This document shows positions 54,411 to 63,524 of a stretch of 64,000 nt of DNA, one piece after another. The notes beneath the pieces were generated by a model. That model had not been told where the DNA came from and did not search any database. It was given only the letters and a program-made list of their open reading frames with translations. Source of the DNA: Sphaerisporangium corydalis. Lineage in GTDB: Bacteria; Actinomycetota; Actinomycetes; Streptosporangiales; Streptosporangiaceae. The stretch covers positions 89,173-153,172 of the forward strand of contig NZ_JANZYP010000014.1 of assembly GCF_025506355.1 (NCBI RefSeq), read 5' to 3'. The position numbers were made by a program, and so were the translations under genes. Each line of letters begins with the position of its first letter. The first letter of the stretch is position 1.

Positions 54411-55895
54411 ATGTACAGAATGAGATCCGTCGCCGCAGGTCTCGCGGCCGCCGCCCTGCTCCTGTCGCTCCCGTGCGCGGTCGTGGCCGCCCACGCCGGT
54501 CCCGGCCGGGGCACCGGTCCGGGCTGCGGCGCGGAGGCCGATTGCGGGACGCTGCGTGTGCCGCTGGACCGTGAGAATCCTTCGGCGGGAAGTACGACGA
54601 TCGCGTACGCGCTGGTGCGGAGGCGGGATCTGTCCCGGCCGGCGGAGGGGACGATCGTGCCCAATCCGGGTGGGCCGGGGGTGGCGGTGATCGGGCACCG
54701 GGACTACGCGGGGCAGTACCGGCATCTGCTGGACAGGTACGACCTGCTGCTGGTCGATCCCCGGGGGGTCGGGGCGTCGGATCCGCTGCGGTGCGACTCG
54801 GCACGGCGGAGCGACCTGTCGGGGTCCCGGGCGCTGGCGCTGGAGGCGGTGCGCGCGTGCGGGGACGAGCTCGGGGCCCGGCGCCGGTACTACACCACGG
54901 CCGCCGCCGCCGACGACATCGACGCCGTGCGGGCGCACCTCGGGATCGGGAGGCTCGACCTGCTCGGGCAGTCGTACGGGACGTACCTGATGACCGTGTA
55001 CGCCGAGCGGCATCCGAGCCACGTGCGGTCGATCGTCCTGTCGTCGGCGTACCCGCTGGACTTCGACATGCTGGGCGGGCCCGCGGCCCGGGCGATGCGC
55101 AGGTCCGTCGGCCTGCTGTGCCGCCGGTCCGGGGGCGGGTGCGAGGGGGACGAGGTGCTGGGCGACCTGCGCACCATGGCCCGGCGGGTGGCGGACAGGC
55201 CGATCCGCCACGCCGGCGGCGTGCTGGACGAGACGGCGCTGGCGAGCACGGTGTACAAGCTGGCCTCCAGCCACGCGGACCTGTTCGGGCGGCTGCCCGG
55301 GGCGCTGCGCCTCGCGGTCGGAGGGGACGCCAGGCCGCTGGCCCAGCTCGCCGAACGGGTGCGGCCGCTCAGCGGGTCGGCCGCCGGGACGTTCAGCCTG
55401 CCGATGTACGTGGCGGTGACCTGCAACGACTATCCGGCGTTGTGGGACAGGGCCGCTTCGGTGCGTGAGCGGTTCCGGCAGTACGCCTCGCGGGTGGCGC
55501 GGCTGGACCCGGCCGAGTACCGGCCGTTCCGGCCGCAGGCGTGGATCGGGGGGATCGTCGACCTCGGGGACTTCTGCGTCCGATGGCCCGATCGGGCGGC
55601 GCCGGTTAGGTACGGCGTGGGGCGGTTGCCCGACGTGCCGGTGCTGGTCCTTTCGGGGGAGCTGGACCTAAGCACCCCCACCGAGGAGGGGCTGCTGGCG
55701 GCCGGGCAGTACCGGGGGGCCGAGGTGATCGAGGTCCCGAGCACGGGGCACGTCGCGGAGAAGGACGGGCGGGCGTCCTCGTGCGTGATCTCCCTGGAGA
55801 CCCAGTTCCTCCGCCACTGGCACGTCGCCGACCGATCCTGCCTGAGCCGGATCCCCCCGGTCCCCGTCTGGTCCCCCTCCGAGGTCAAACGCTGA
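54411..55895 (+). CDS. Secreted alpha/beta hydrolase (tripeptidyl aminopeptidase-like)
   Basis: 494 residues, ATG start. A signal peptide (about 1-30) is followed by the alpha/beta hydrolase fold: oxyanion region NPGGPGV, nucleophile GQSYG (about Ser186), acid GELD and His STGHV. The C-terminal TAP-like domain includes CVISLETQFLRHW. It belongs to the Streptomyces SlpD/TAP family of secreted aminopeptidases. The catalytic triad is intact. The stop codon lies in a 15-bp tandem repeat. Confidence 0.87.
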   Translation: MYRMRSVAAGLAAAALLLSLPCAVVAAHAGPGRGTGPGCGAEADCGTLRVPLDRENPSAGSTTIAYALVRRRDLSRPAEGTIVPNPGGPGVAVIGHRDYAGQYRHLLDRYDLLLVDPRGVGASDPLRCDSARRSDLSGSRALALEAVRACGDELGARRRYYTTAAAADDIDAVRAHLGIGRLDLLGQSYGTYLMTVYAERHPSHVRSIVLSSAYPLDFDMLGGPAARAMRRSVGLLCRRSGGGCEGDEVLGDLRTMARRVADRPIRHAGGVLDETALASTVYKLASSHADLFGRLPGALRLAVGGDARPLAQLAERVRPLSGSAAGTFSLPMYVAVTCNDYPALWDRAASVRERFRQYASRVARLDPAEYRPFRPQAWIGGIVDLGDFCVRWPDRAAPVRYGVGRLPDVPVLVLSGELDLSTPTEEGLLAAGQYRGAEVIEVPSTGHVAEKDGRASSCVISLETQFLRHWHVADRSCLSRIPPVPVWSPSEVKR

Positions 55896-55942
55896 GACCT
55901 CACACACTGAGACCTCAAGCGCTGAGACCTCAAACGCCCTGA
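55881..55942 (+). repeat. 15-bp repeats that duplicate the stop codon
   Basis: Units at 55881, 55896, 55911 and 55926 follow GA(G/C)(G/C)TCA-n-CGCTGA; three in-frame TGA stops lie at 55893, 55908 and 55923, and the fourth copy has two extra bases before its TGA. The last coding residues EVKR and the ghost tails DLTH and DLKR are thus copies of one another. Confidence 0.75.
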
Positions 55943-56122
55943 CGGCTCACCGCCCTTGCCCGGCCACCCACCGTAGTAGGCGCCGCCCCCGCCGTACCCC
56001 GTCCCGCCGCGTCGGCGCCGGGTGGGGGTGCGGCGGGTCGGGGGTCGTGAGCCGATGGGGCAGGGAATGGCGGTAGGGCCGGTAGGCCTTGGGAAGACTG
56101 CCCGAGCCGTAGGCGAGGACCT

Positions 56123-59100
56123 TTAGGGGGTGGTGGGGGTTAGGTGGAAGGTGAGGGAGAGGTCGGGGTCGTGGTGGGGGGGGAGGGATTGGGTGGGGTG
56201 GCCTTCGGTCATGGTGGTGGCGAGGACCTCGGCGGCGACCTTGCCGCCGTCCGCGCGCAGGGCCTCGGCCAGGTCGCCGGAGGCGGTCCACCACAGCTCG
56301 ATGCGGTCGGTGATCGACAGGCCGCTGGTCTTGCGGGCGTCCTGCACCAGGCGGACGACCTCACGGACGAGGCCGGCTCGCGACAGCTCAGGGGTGACGG
56401 TCAGGTCTAGGGCCACGGTCTCGCCGGTGCCCGTGCCGACCGCTCCCGTCTCCACCGCCCAGCCCGCCCGGGGCTGCTCGGTGACGATCACGTCGTCCGC
56501 CCCGACGGTGACCTCGGTGTCCCCGACGGCCACCGTGACGGTCTCGCCCGCGCGGACCCGGGCGGCCAGCGCCGCGGGGTCGGCGGCCGTGATGGCGGCG
56601 GCGACGTCCTTGGTGCCGCTGCCGAACCGCTTGCCGAGCGCGCGGAAGTTCGGCTTGACGGTGAAGGACACCAGGTCGGCCGAGTACGCGGACAGGTCCT
56701 CCAGGGCCAGCACGTTCAGCTCGTCGGCGATCAGCTCGCGCAGCGAGACGGGCAGGGCCGACCAGCGGGACGACCCGACCAGGGCGCGCCCGAGCGGCTG
56801 CCGGGTCTTGACCCCGCTGCCGGCCCGCGCGGACCTGCCGAGCTCCACCAGGCGCCGGACCAGGGCCATCTGCTCCGACAGGCCCGGGTCGAGCAGCTCC
56901 TTGTCCACCTCGGGCCAGGTGGACAGGTGGACCGACGAGGGTGACCCCGGGGCGCGCAGCACCTCCCACAGGTAGTCGGTGAGGAACGGCACCAGGGGCG
57001 CCATCAGCCGCGTCACCGTCTCCAGGCACTCGTACAGCGTGGCGAACGCCGAGGTGTCGCCGGACCAGAACCGGCGGCGGGACCTGCGGACGTACCAGTT
57101 GGACAGGTCGTCGAGGAACTCGGTGAGCCGCCGCCCGGCGCGGGTGGTGTCGAAGGACTCCATCGCGTCGGTGACGTCGGCCACGGTGCGGTTGAGCTCC
57201 GCCAGCGCCCACCGGTCGATGAGCGGCCGGCCGCCCGGGGCGGGCGCCTCGGAGAGCATCGCCGGCGTCCACGACTCGGCGTTGGCGTACAGCGTGAGGA
57301 AGGAGGTGGTGTTCCAGTAGGTCAGCAGGACCTTCCTGACGATCTCCTCGAGGGTGGCGTGGCCGACCCGGCGCGGCGCCCACGGGGAGCCTGAGGTGGC
57401 CATGAACCAGCGCAGCGCGTCGGCCCCGTGCTGGTTCATCAGCGACATCGGCTCCAGCACGTTGCCGAGGTGCTTGCTCATCTTGCGGCCGTCCTCGGCC
57501 AGGATCAGCCCGAGGCAGAGCACGTTCTCGTACGCCGACTTGTCGAACACCAGGGTGCCGACGGTCATCATCGAGTAGAACCAGCCGCGCGTCTGGTCGA
57601 TGGCCTCACAGATGAACTGGCCGGGGTAGGAGGCGTCGAACGCCTCCTTGTTGACGTGCGGGGCGCCCCACTGGGCGAACGGCATGGCGCCGGAGTCGTA
57701 CCAGGCGTCGATGACGTCGGGGACGCGGCGGGCCTCGGCGCCGCAGTCGGGGCAGGCGAAGGTGACGTCGTCGACGAAGGGCCGGTGCGGGTCCAGGGCC
57801 GACAGCTCGCGTCCGGCGTGCTCGCCGAGCTCCTTCAGCGACCCGACGCAGGTCACGTGGGACTCGTCGGCCGAGCACACCCACAACGGCAGCGGCGTCC
57901 CCCAGTAGCGCGTGCGCGACAGGGCCCAGTCGACGTTGTTGCGGAGCCACTCGCCGTAGCGGCCCTCCTTGATCGTGGCCGGGAACCAGTTGGTGCGGTC
58001 GTTCTCCTCCAGCAGCCGGTCCTTGATCGCGGTGGTGCGGATGTACCAGGAGGGCAGCGCGTAGTACAGCAGCGCGGTGTGGCAGCGCCAGCAGTGCGGG
58101 TAGCTGTGCTCGAAGTGGCTGCCGCGGAACAGCAGGCCGCGGGCCCGCAGGTCCTCGGTGAGGCCGTCGTCGGCGTCCTTGAAGAACTTCCCGCCGACCT
58201 GCGGCACCGTGGCCAGGAAGCGCCCGTCGGGCCCGATCGGGTTGACCACCGGCAGGCCGTACCGCTTGCAGATCGTCATGTCGTCGGCGCCGAACGCCGG
58301 CGCCTGGTGGACCAGGCCGGTGCCGTCCTCGACGGTGACGTAGTCGCCCAGCACGACGTAGTGCGCGCCGGGGATGTCGACGAGGTCGAACGGCCGCGAG
58401 TACGGGGTGTGCTCCAGCTCGGCGCCCTGGACCCGGTCGAGGACCGTCCAGCCCTCGCCGAGCGCGCTCTCGGCCAGCGGCTCGGCCACGATCACCGGGC
58501 GCTCGCCGTCCCTGGCGGCCACCACGTAGGTGACCTCGGGGTGGACGGCCACGGCGGTGTTGGACACCAGCGTCCACGGGGTGGTCGTCCAGATGAGCAG
58601 GTCGCTGCCCTCGAAGCGGCCGGAGGTCACCGGCATCCGCACGTACACCGAGGGGCTGCTGACGTTCTCGTACCCGCCGGGCTGGCCGAGCTCGTGGTCG
58701 GACAGGCCGGTGCCGCAGCGCGGGCAGTACGGGGTGATCCGGAAGTCGCGGAACAGCAGGTCCTTGTCCCAGATGACCTTGAGCGACCACCAGACGGCCT
58801 CGACGTAGGAGGGGTCCATCGTGCGGTAGGCCTGGGACAGGTCGACCCAGTAGCCCATCCGCTCGGTCATCTCCTCGAAGGCGTCGACGTGACGCCACAC
58901 CGACTCGCGGCAGCGCTGGTTGAACTCGGCGATGCCGTACGCCTCGATCTCGGGCTTGCCCGACAGGCCGAGCTCGCGCTCGACGGCGACCTCCACCGGC
59001 AGGCCGTGGCAGTCCCACCCGGCCTTGCGGGGGACGCTGAACCCGCGCATGGACTTGTAGCGGGGGAAGACGTCCTTGAAGACGCGGGCCTCGATGTGGT

Positions 59101-59281
59101 GCACGCCGGGCATGCCGTTGGCGGTCGGCGGCCCCTCGTAGAACACCCAGGCCGGGCCGGTGGCGTTCTTTTCGAGCGAGCGTTCGAAGACGTTCCCCTC
59201 GCGCCAGCGGCCGAGGACCTCCGCCTCGAAGGCGGGCAGGTCGGCCTGGGCGGGGAGCGGGCGGAAGTAGGGTGATGACAT
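56123..59281 (-). CDS. ileS: Isoleucyl-tRNA synthetase
   Basis: 1052 residues from ATG 59281. The HIGH-type motif is in GPPTANGMPGVHH, the editing CP1 domain lies between about 190 and 400, and KMSKH is at AEDGRKMSKHLGN. The class Ia tRNA-binding domains complete the chain (DUF5915-like C terminus). Order and length fit the actinobacterial/eukaryotic-like IleS class. It ends just short of the hydrolase gene on the other strand. A translational T-box precedes it. Confidence 0.95.
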   Translation of the reverse strand: MSSPYFRPLPAQADLPAFEAEVLGRWREGNVFERSLEKNATGPAWVFYEGPPTANGMPGVHHIEARVFKDVFPRYKSMRGFSVPRKAGWDCHGLPVEVAVERELGLSGKPEIEAYGIAEFNQRCRESVWRHVDAFEEMTERMGYWVDLSQAYRTMDPSYVEAVWWSLKVIWDKDLLFRDFRITPYCPRCGTGLSDHELGQPGGYENVSSPSVYVRMPVTSGRFEGSDLLIWTTTPWTLVSNTAVAVHPEVTYVVAARDGERPVIVAEPLAESALGEGWTVLDRVQGAELEHTPYSRPFDLVDIPGAHYVVLGDYVTVEDGTGLVHQAPAFGADDMTICKRYGLPVVNPIGPDGRFLATVPQVGGKFFKDADDGLTEDLRARGLLFRGSHFEHSYPHCWRCHTALLYYALPSWYIRTTAIKDRLLEENDRTNWFPATIKEGRYGEWLRNNVDWALSRTRYWGTPLPLWVCSADESHVTCVGSLKELGEHAGRELSALDPHRPFVDDVTFACPDCGAEARRVPDVIDAWYDSGAMPFAQWGAPHVNKEAFDASYPGQFICEAIDQTRGWFYSMMTVGTLVFDKSAYENVLCLGLILAEDGRKMSKHLGNVLEPMSLMNQHGADALRWFMATSGSPWAPRRVGHATLEEIVRKVLLTYWNTTSFLTLYANAESWTPAMLSEAPAPGGRPLIDRWALAELNRTVADVTDAMESFDTTRAGRRLTEFLDDLSNWYVRRSRRRFWSGDTSAFATLYECLETVTRLMAPLVPFLTDYLWEVLRAPGSPSSVHLSTWPEVDKELLDPGLSEQMALVRRLVELGRSARAGSGVKTRQPLGRALVGSSRWSALPVSLRELIADELNVLALEDLSAYSADLVSFTVKPNFRALGKRFGSGTKDVAAAITAADPAALAARVRAGETVTVAVGDTEVTVGADDVIVTEQPRAGWAVETGAVGTGTGETVALDLTVTPELSRAGLVREVVRLVQDARKTSGLSITDRIELWWTASGDLAEALRADGGKVAAEVLATTMTEGHPTQSLPPHHDPDLSLTFHLTPTTP

Positions 59282-59570
59282 CGTAGGTACCGGCCTCCAC
59301 GCGAGCGTTTCTCCATGGCGTGGAGGGACGAGGCGTGCGCCCCGCGGTACCACCCTCCTTGGCCCCGCTTCGCAGAACTTTCCCGAAAAGAGGCCCACTC
59401 TTGTCATCGCTGCCGGTTCTACTGGGCCGCGCGGCCGTGGGCCGAGCGCTGCCGTTCCTCCGGCGGCTCCGGGGTGATCTTCCCTCCGGCTCTCGCCCCG
59501 GGCTCGCACCGTCCCCGGGTCGCTCCTGCGAGTAGGGCACGGAGGTACTCGTCCCCATCAACGCCTTGCA
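59282..59570 (-). promoter_or_regulatory. ileS T-box riboswitch (translational type)
   Basis: On the minus strand the T-box sequence AGGGTGGTACCGCG lies at 59356-59343. A short stem I closes with CCGGGG (59518-59513) and CCCCGG (59474-59469), with the Ile specifier ATC at 59478-59476. The Shine-Dalgarno region GCGTGGAGG (59302-59294) is perfectly complementary to CCTCCACGC (59326-59318), which overlaps the antisequestrator partner CCCTCC. Uncharged tRNA-Ile binding should free the ribosome site. A possible -10, TATCGT, is at 59582-59577. Confidence 0.9.
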
Positions 59571-59610
59571 CCCAAAACGATAGCTCACTCGGGGAGAGGA
59601 CCGGACGTTC

Positions 59611-59880
59611 ATGAGACTGGCCATCCGGGTACGGCCCGGCGCCGCGCGGGCCTTCGTCGGCGGCGCGTACGGCGAGGACGCGATCGTGGTCCGGGTGAAC
59701 GTCCGCGCGGTGGACGGAAGGGCGACCGAGGCGGCGCTGCGGGCCGTGGCGGACGCTTTCGGGGTGCGGCGGGCGGACGTTCGCCTGGTCACCGGTACGA
59801 CAAGCAGGGATAAGGTCGTGGAGATCATCGGTAATGAGCAGGAATTGACCGAAAGGGCTGCGGTGTTACTGATGACGTAA
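59611..59880 (+). CDS. DUF167 (YggU-like) protein
   Basis: 89 residues, ATG start with GGGAGAGGA upstream, divergent from ileS. The opening LAIRVRPGAARAFVGG and the VNVRAVDGRATEAALRAVADAFGVRRADVRLVTGTTSRDKVVEI block are the DUF167 signature. Length is normal. The function is unknown. Confidence 0.87.
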   Translation: MRLAIRVRPGAARAFVGGAYGEDAIVVRVNVRAVDGRATEAALRAVADAFGVRRADVRLVTGTTSRDKVVEIIGNEQELTERAAVLLMT

Positions 59881-59964
59881 ACGGTCGGCGCGTCGTTTGT
59901 TCTTCCGAAATGGCCGACCTATGCTTCCCGCACTGCTCAACAGGCGATCGGCGAGGAGGCCTAC

Positions 59965-60375
59965 ATGGCCGGTATCACGCGGGCGGCGAAATCCGCCCCA
60001 GAAACGAGCGGCGACGCCGGTTGGACCGACGAGGAGATCTCCGAGGTCCGCGGACGGCTCCAAGGGGAGATCGAGGAGCTCAACGCCGAGGTGGCGCGAT
60101 CGGAGTCGCAGATCGCGTCGGGGGACATCAGCGACAGCGCGGGCGACGACCAGGCCGACGCCGGGGCCAAGACCTATGAGCGGGAACGCGAGATCGCCCT
60201 TACCCTGAATGCGCGAGATCTGGTCGCGCAGAACGAGCGGGCGCTCGCCCGCATCGAAGCAGGAACATACGGAGTGTGCGAATCGTGCCACAAGCCGATC
60301 GGCAAGGAGCGGCTGCGGGCGTTCCCGAGGGCGACGCTGTGCGTGTCGTGCAAGACACGGGAGGAGCGCCGCTGA
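59965..60375 (+). CDS. DksA/TraR C4-zinc-finger protein
   Basis: 136 residues, ATG start. An N-terminal coiled coil (about 25-90, EVRGRLQGEIEELNAEVARSE) is followed by a C-x2-C-x17-C-x2-C finger (CESC...CVSC) with the family GTYGVCESCHKPIGKERL pattern. DksA-like proteins enter the RNA polymerase secondary channel. Its stop overlaps the likely lspA start. Confidence 0.88.
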   Translation: MAGITRAAKSAPETSGDAGWTDEEISEVRGRLQGEIEELNAEVARSESQIASGDISDSAGDDQADAGAKTYEREREIALTLNARDLVAQNERALARIEAGTYGVCESCHKPIGKERLRAFPRATLCVSCKTREERR

Positions 60376-61037
60376 GCACCCCGCCCGACGCCGCCGAGGA
60401 GCCGCTCCGCGCCAAGCGGGTCGGCTCCCTCGCTGTGGTGGCGGTCCTGGTCTACGTGCTCGACCTCGTCGGCAAGACCCTTGTGGTGCGGTTCCTTGAG
60501 GACCGCGAGCCGGTCAGCCTGGCCGGCGACCTCCTGCGGCTCCGGGTGATCCGCAACTCCGGCGCCGCGTTCAGCATCGGCACCGGCATGACGATCATCT
60601 TCACGGTGATCGCCGCCGGCGTCGTGATCGCCATCCTGCGCACGGCGCGCCGGCTCCGCAGCTTCCCGTGGGCGATCGTGCTCGGCCTGCTGCTCGGCGG
60701 CGCGATCGGCAACCTCACCGACCGGATCTTCCGCGCCCCCGCGCCGTTCCAGGGACACGTCGTCGACTGGATCGAGGTCTTCCCGGCCACGCACTTCCCG
60801 GTGTTCAACATCGCCGACTCCGCGATCGTCTGCGGCGGCGCCCTGGCGGTCCTGCTCGCCTGGCGCGGCTTCCAGATCGACGGCACGCGCACGGGCGACG
60901 AACCGGACGAACCGGACGGCGCGCGCCAGGACCTTCCTGACAGGCACGACCAGCGGCACCTGAACGACCAGAACGACCAGGACGCGGGCCGCCAGGCCGC
61001 GCGCCATGATGACAAGGAGGATGAGCGGCATGGGTGA
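60372..61037 (+). CDS. lspA: Lipoprotein signal peptidase LspA
   Basis: 221 residues if started at CTG 60372, which overlaps the preceding stop (CTGA) and has GGGAGGAG at the right distance; GTG 60348 would add 8 residues. Four membrane segments carry [25 protein letters not shown] (catalytic Asp) and [11 protein letters not shown] (second Asp). The C-terminal tail is long, acidic and Gln/Asp/Arg-rich, beyond the usual family length. It cleaves prolipoproteins such as the DUF4097 protein. Confidence 0.9.
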   Translation: MSTPPDAAEEPLRAKRVGSLAVVAVLVYVLDLVGKTLVVRFLEDREPVSLAGDLLRLRVIRNSGAAFSIGTGMTIIFTVIAAGVVIAILRTARRLRSFPWAIVLGLLLGGAIGNLTDRIFRAPAPFQGHVVDWIEVFPATHFPVFNIADSAIVCGGALAVLLAWRGFQIDGTRTGDEPDEPDGARQDLPDRHDQRHLNDQNDQDAGRQAARHDDKEDERHG

Positions 61038-61959
61038 TCTGCGCAGCCTCCCCGTACCCGACGGTCTTGAGGGCGAGCGACTGGACGCCGCGCTGGCGCG
61101 GTTGTTCGGCTTCTCCCGCACGCTCGCGGCCGAGCTGATCTCGGCGGGTGACGTCCAGGTCGACGGCGCCTCCGCCGTCAAGTCCGACCGGGTGCACGCC
61201 GGCGCCTGGCTGGACGTGGTGATCCCCCCGCCGCCCACCATGCCCGTCCCGGTGGCCGAGCCGGTGCCCGGCATGCGCGTCCTGTACGAGGACGACGACA
61301 TCATCGTGGTCGACAAGCCGATCGGCGTGGCGGCGCACCCCACCCTGGGCTGGACCGGCCCGACCGTCCTCGGCGGCCTGCTCGGCGCCGGCCACCGGGT
61401 CGCCACCAGCGGCGCGGCCGAGCGCCAGGGCATCGTCCACCGCCTCGACGCCAACACCACCGGCGTGATGGTGGTCGCCAAGAGCGAGGTCGCCTACTCC
61501 CGGCTCAAGCGCGCCTTCAAGGAGCGCACGGTCGAGAAGCACTACCACGCGCTCGTCCAGGGCCACCCCGACCCGCTGCGCGGCACCGTGGACGCCCCCA
61601 TCGACCGGCACCCGTCCGGTGACGGCAGGTTCGCCGTGGTCGCCGGGGGCAAGCCGTCGATCACCCACTACGACACCATCGAGGCGTTCCGCGCCGCGTC
61701 GCTGCTGGACGTCAAGCTGGAGACCGGCCGCACCCACCAGATCCGGGTGCACATGTCGGCCCTGCGGCACCCCTGCGTGGGCGACCTGGCCTACGGCGCC
61801 GACCCGACGCTCGCGGCCCGGCTGGGCGTGACCCGCCAGTGGCTGCACGCGGTCTCGCTCGGGTTCGAGCACCCGACCGGGGGCGAGCGGGTGACGTTCA
61901 CCAGCGACTACCCCGACCAGCTCGGCGCCTCCCTGGACAAGGTTCGCGCCGAGTCCTGA
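61030..61959 (+). CDS. rluD: RluA/RluD-family rRNA pseudouridine synthase
   Basis: 309 residues from ATG 61030 (AAGGAGG 9 bases upstream; ATG 61006, 61009 and 61021 are less well placed). The S4 domain covers about 15-75; the catalytic domain has [14 protein letters not shown] and catalytic Asp in [15 protein letters not shown], then RTHQIRVHM. It overlaps lspA by 8 bases. It modifies large-subunit rRNA uridines. Confidence 0.9.
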   Translation: MGDLRSLPVPDGLEGERLDAALARLFGFSRTLAAELISAGDVQVDGASAVKSDRVHAGAWLDVVIPPPPTMPVPVAEPVPGMRVLYEDDDIIVVDKPIGVAAHPTLGWTGPTVLGGLLGAGHRVATSGAAERQGIVHRLDANTTGVMVVAKSEVAYSRLKRAFKERTVEKHYHALVQGHPDPLRGTVDAPIDRHPSGDGRFAVVAGGKPSITHYDTIEAFRAASLLDVKLETGRTHQIRVHMSALRHPCVGDLAYGADPTLAARLGVTRQWLHAVSLGFEHPTGGERVTFTSDYPDQLGASLDKVRAES

Positions 61960-61997
61960 TCACGCCGGGTCTTGATCACGCGGGCCCTCCGGTCACG

Positions 61998-62025
61998 CGC
62001 CGGGCGTCGTCCTACACGCCCGGCG
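61998..62025. terminator. Bidirectional hairpin between convergent rluD and kinase genes
   Basis: A perfect 10-bp stem CGCCGGGCGT / ACGCCCGGCG with an 8-base loop spans the kinase stop codon (62012-62014) and lies 38 bases past the rluD stop. It can serve both strands. Confidence 0.5.
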
Positions 62026-63481
62026 GGAGCAGGACGCCGCCGTCCAGGACGGCCCGCCCGTCGCCCGTGCCCTTGCCGTCGTGGTCCTTCGGGGAGTGGC
62101 CGCGCGGGCCCGCCTCGCCCTCGTCCGGCGGCACGGCGTCGCCCGGGTCCTTCTCCTCGCTCTTGGTCGGCTTGGCGGACGGCTTGCCCGACGGTTTGCC
62201 CGTGGGCCCGCCGTCGCCCTTGTCCTTGGTCTTGTCCGGCTTCGGGGGCCCGGTGGTGGGCGTCGGCTTCGGCGCCGGCGCGGTGGAGGACGGCCGGGAG
62301 GAGTACGGCGTCCGGCCGCTCGGCTGGGAGCTCTGCGAGGGCGTCCGCCGGGTCACCGGCTCGGCCGAGGAGGTGACCGACACGGTCACCCGGACGGTCG
62401 GTGAGGTCGCGGGCGTCTGCGTCGCCCCGGACGACCGGGCGGTCACCCACGCCAGGCCGCCCGCCACCAGGCCGACGGAGATGACGAGCGCGGTGAGCCC
62501 CGCCAGGGCGATGCCCCGTCCGCCGGGGCCGGCCGGGCGCGCCTGCGGGGGGACGGCCGCGGGGGTGACGAGGTCGGGGGCGGGCGCCGGCTCGGGCGCG
62601 GGGACCGGGACGGCGGGCAGGGGGACGGGCGCGGTCGGCTCGGGGTGGGTCCCCGCCACGACCATGCGCAGGTGGTCCTCGGCCTCGGCGATGGTGAACC
62701 GCTCGGCCGGGTCCTTGCGCAGCAGGCCCATGAGCACGGTGGTCAGGGGACCCGCCAGGCGCAGGGGCGCGGGCGGGTCGTTCATGACGGCGCCGAGCGT
62801 GATGAGCGGGTTGCCGCGCTGGAACGGCGAGCGCCCCTCCACCGCCACGTACAGGGTGACCCCGAGCGACCACAGGTCGGAGGCGCGCACCGCCTGGCCG
62901 CCCGCCGCCCGCTCGGGGGCGATGAACGCGGGGGTGCCGATGAGGGTGCCCGTGCGGGTGACCGAGGAGTCGTCGTCGAGCGTCGCGATGCCGAAGTCGG
63001 TGAGGACGGCGCGCCCGGTCTCGTGGGCGAGCAGCACGTTGTCGGGCTTGACGTCCCGGTGCAGCACCCCGGCCTGGTGGGCGGCCCGCAGCGCGGAGAG
63101 CACCTGCAGGCCGATCTCCGCCACGCGGGCCGGCGGCAGCGGGCCGTGGTCGCGGACGACGGCGCCCAGGGTGTCGGAGTGCACGAGCTGGAGCACGATC
63201 CAGGGGTGGCCGTTCTCCTCGAACACGTCGTAGACGGTGGCGACGCCGGCGTGGCTGACCCGCCCCGCGGCGCGCGCCTCCCGGAAGGTGCGCAAGGAGA
63301 AGATCTCGCGTTCGGACTCGGTCAGCTCCGGCGGAGCGATCAGTTCCTTGATGGCGATCTCGCGGCCGAGGATCTGGTCTTGGGCACGCCAGACGGTGCC
63401 CATTCCTCCTCGGCCGATCCGCTCGATGAGCCGGTATCGGCCTGCCACGATTCGGTCGGTGACGTGGGAGGGCTCTGGCAT
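62012..63481 (-). CDS. PknB-type transmembrane Ser/Thr protein kinase
   Basis: 489 residues, ATG 63481. The kinase domain (about 14-275) has the glycine loop IGRGGMGTVW, EIAIKEL lysine, LHRDVKPDNVLL catalytic loop, DFGIA and APERAAGG. A Pro-rich juxtamembrane stretch, one membrane segment (about 323-346) and an extracellular Ser/Thr/Pro-rich, Lys/Asp-rich tail follow, with no PASTA repeats. It is an active-looking kinase of unknown ligand. It lies 43 bases downstream of a second partial gene that probably belongs to the same class. Confidence 0.9.
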   Translation of the reverse strand: MPEPSHVTDRIVAGRYRLIERIGRGGMGTVWRAQDQILGREIAIKELIAPPELTESEREIFSLRTFREARAAGRVSHAGVATVYDVFEENGHPWIVLQLVHSDTLGAVVRDHGPLPPARVAEIGLQVLSALRAAHQAGVLHRDVKPDNVLLAHETGRAVLTDFGIATLDDDSSVTRTGTLIGTPAFIAPERAAGGQAVRASDLWSLGVTLYVAVEGRSPFQRGNPLITLGAVMNDPPAPLRLAGPLTTVLMGLLRKDPAERFTIAEAEDHLRMVVAGTHPEPTAPVPLPAVPVPAPEPAPAPDLVTPAAVPPQARPAGPGGRGIALAGLTALVISVGLVAGGLAWVTARSSGATQTPATSPTVRVTVSVTSSAEPVTRRTPSQSSQPSGRTPYSSRPSSTAPAPKPTPTTGPPKPDKTKDKGDGGPTGKPSGKPSAKPTKSEEKDPGDAVPPDEGEAGPRGHSPKDHDGKGTGDGRAVLDGGVLLPPGV

Positions 63482-63524
63482 GTCAGACCAGCTACCCGGA
63501 ATCTGTGATCACATGCGTCAATGT

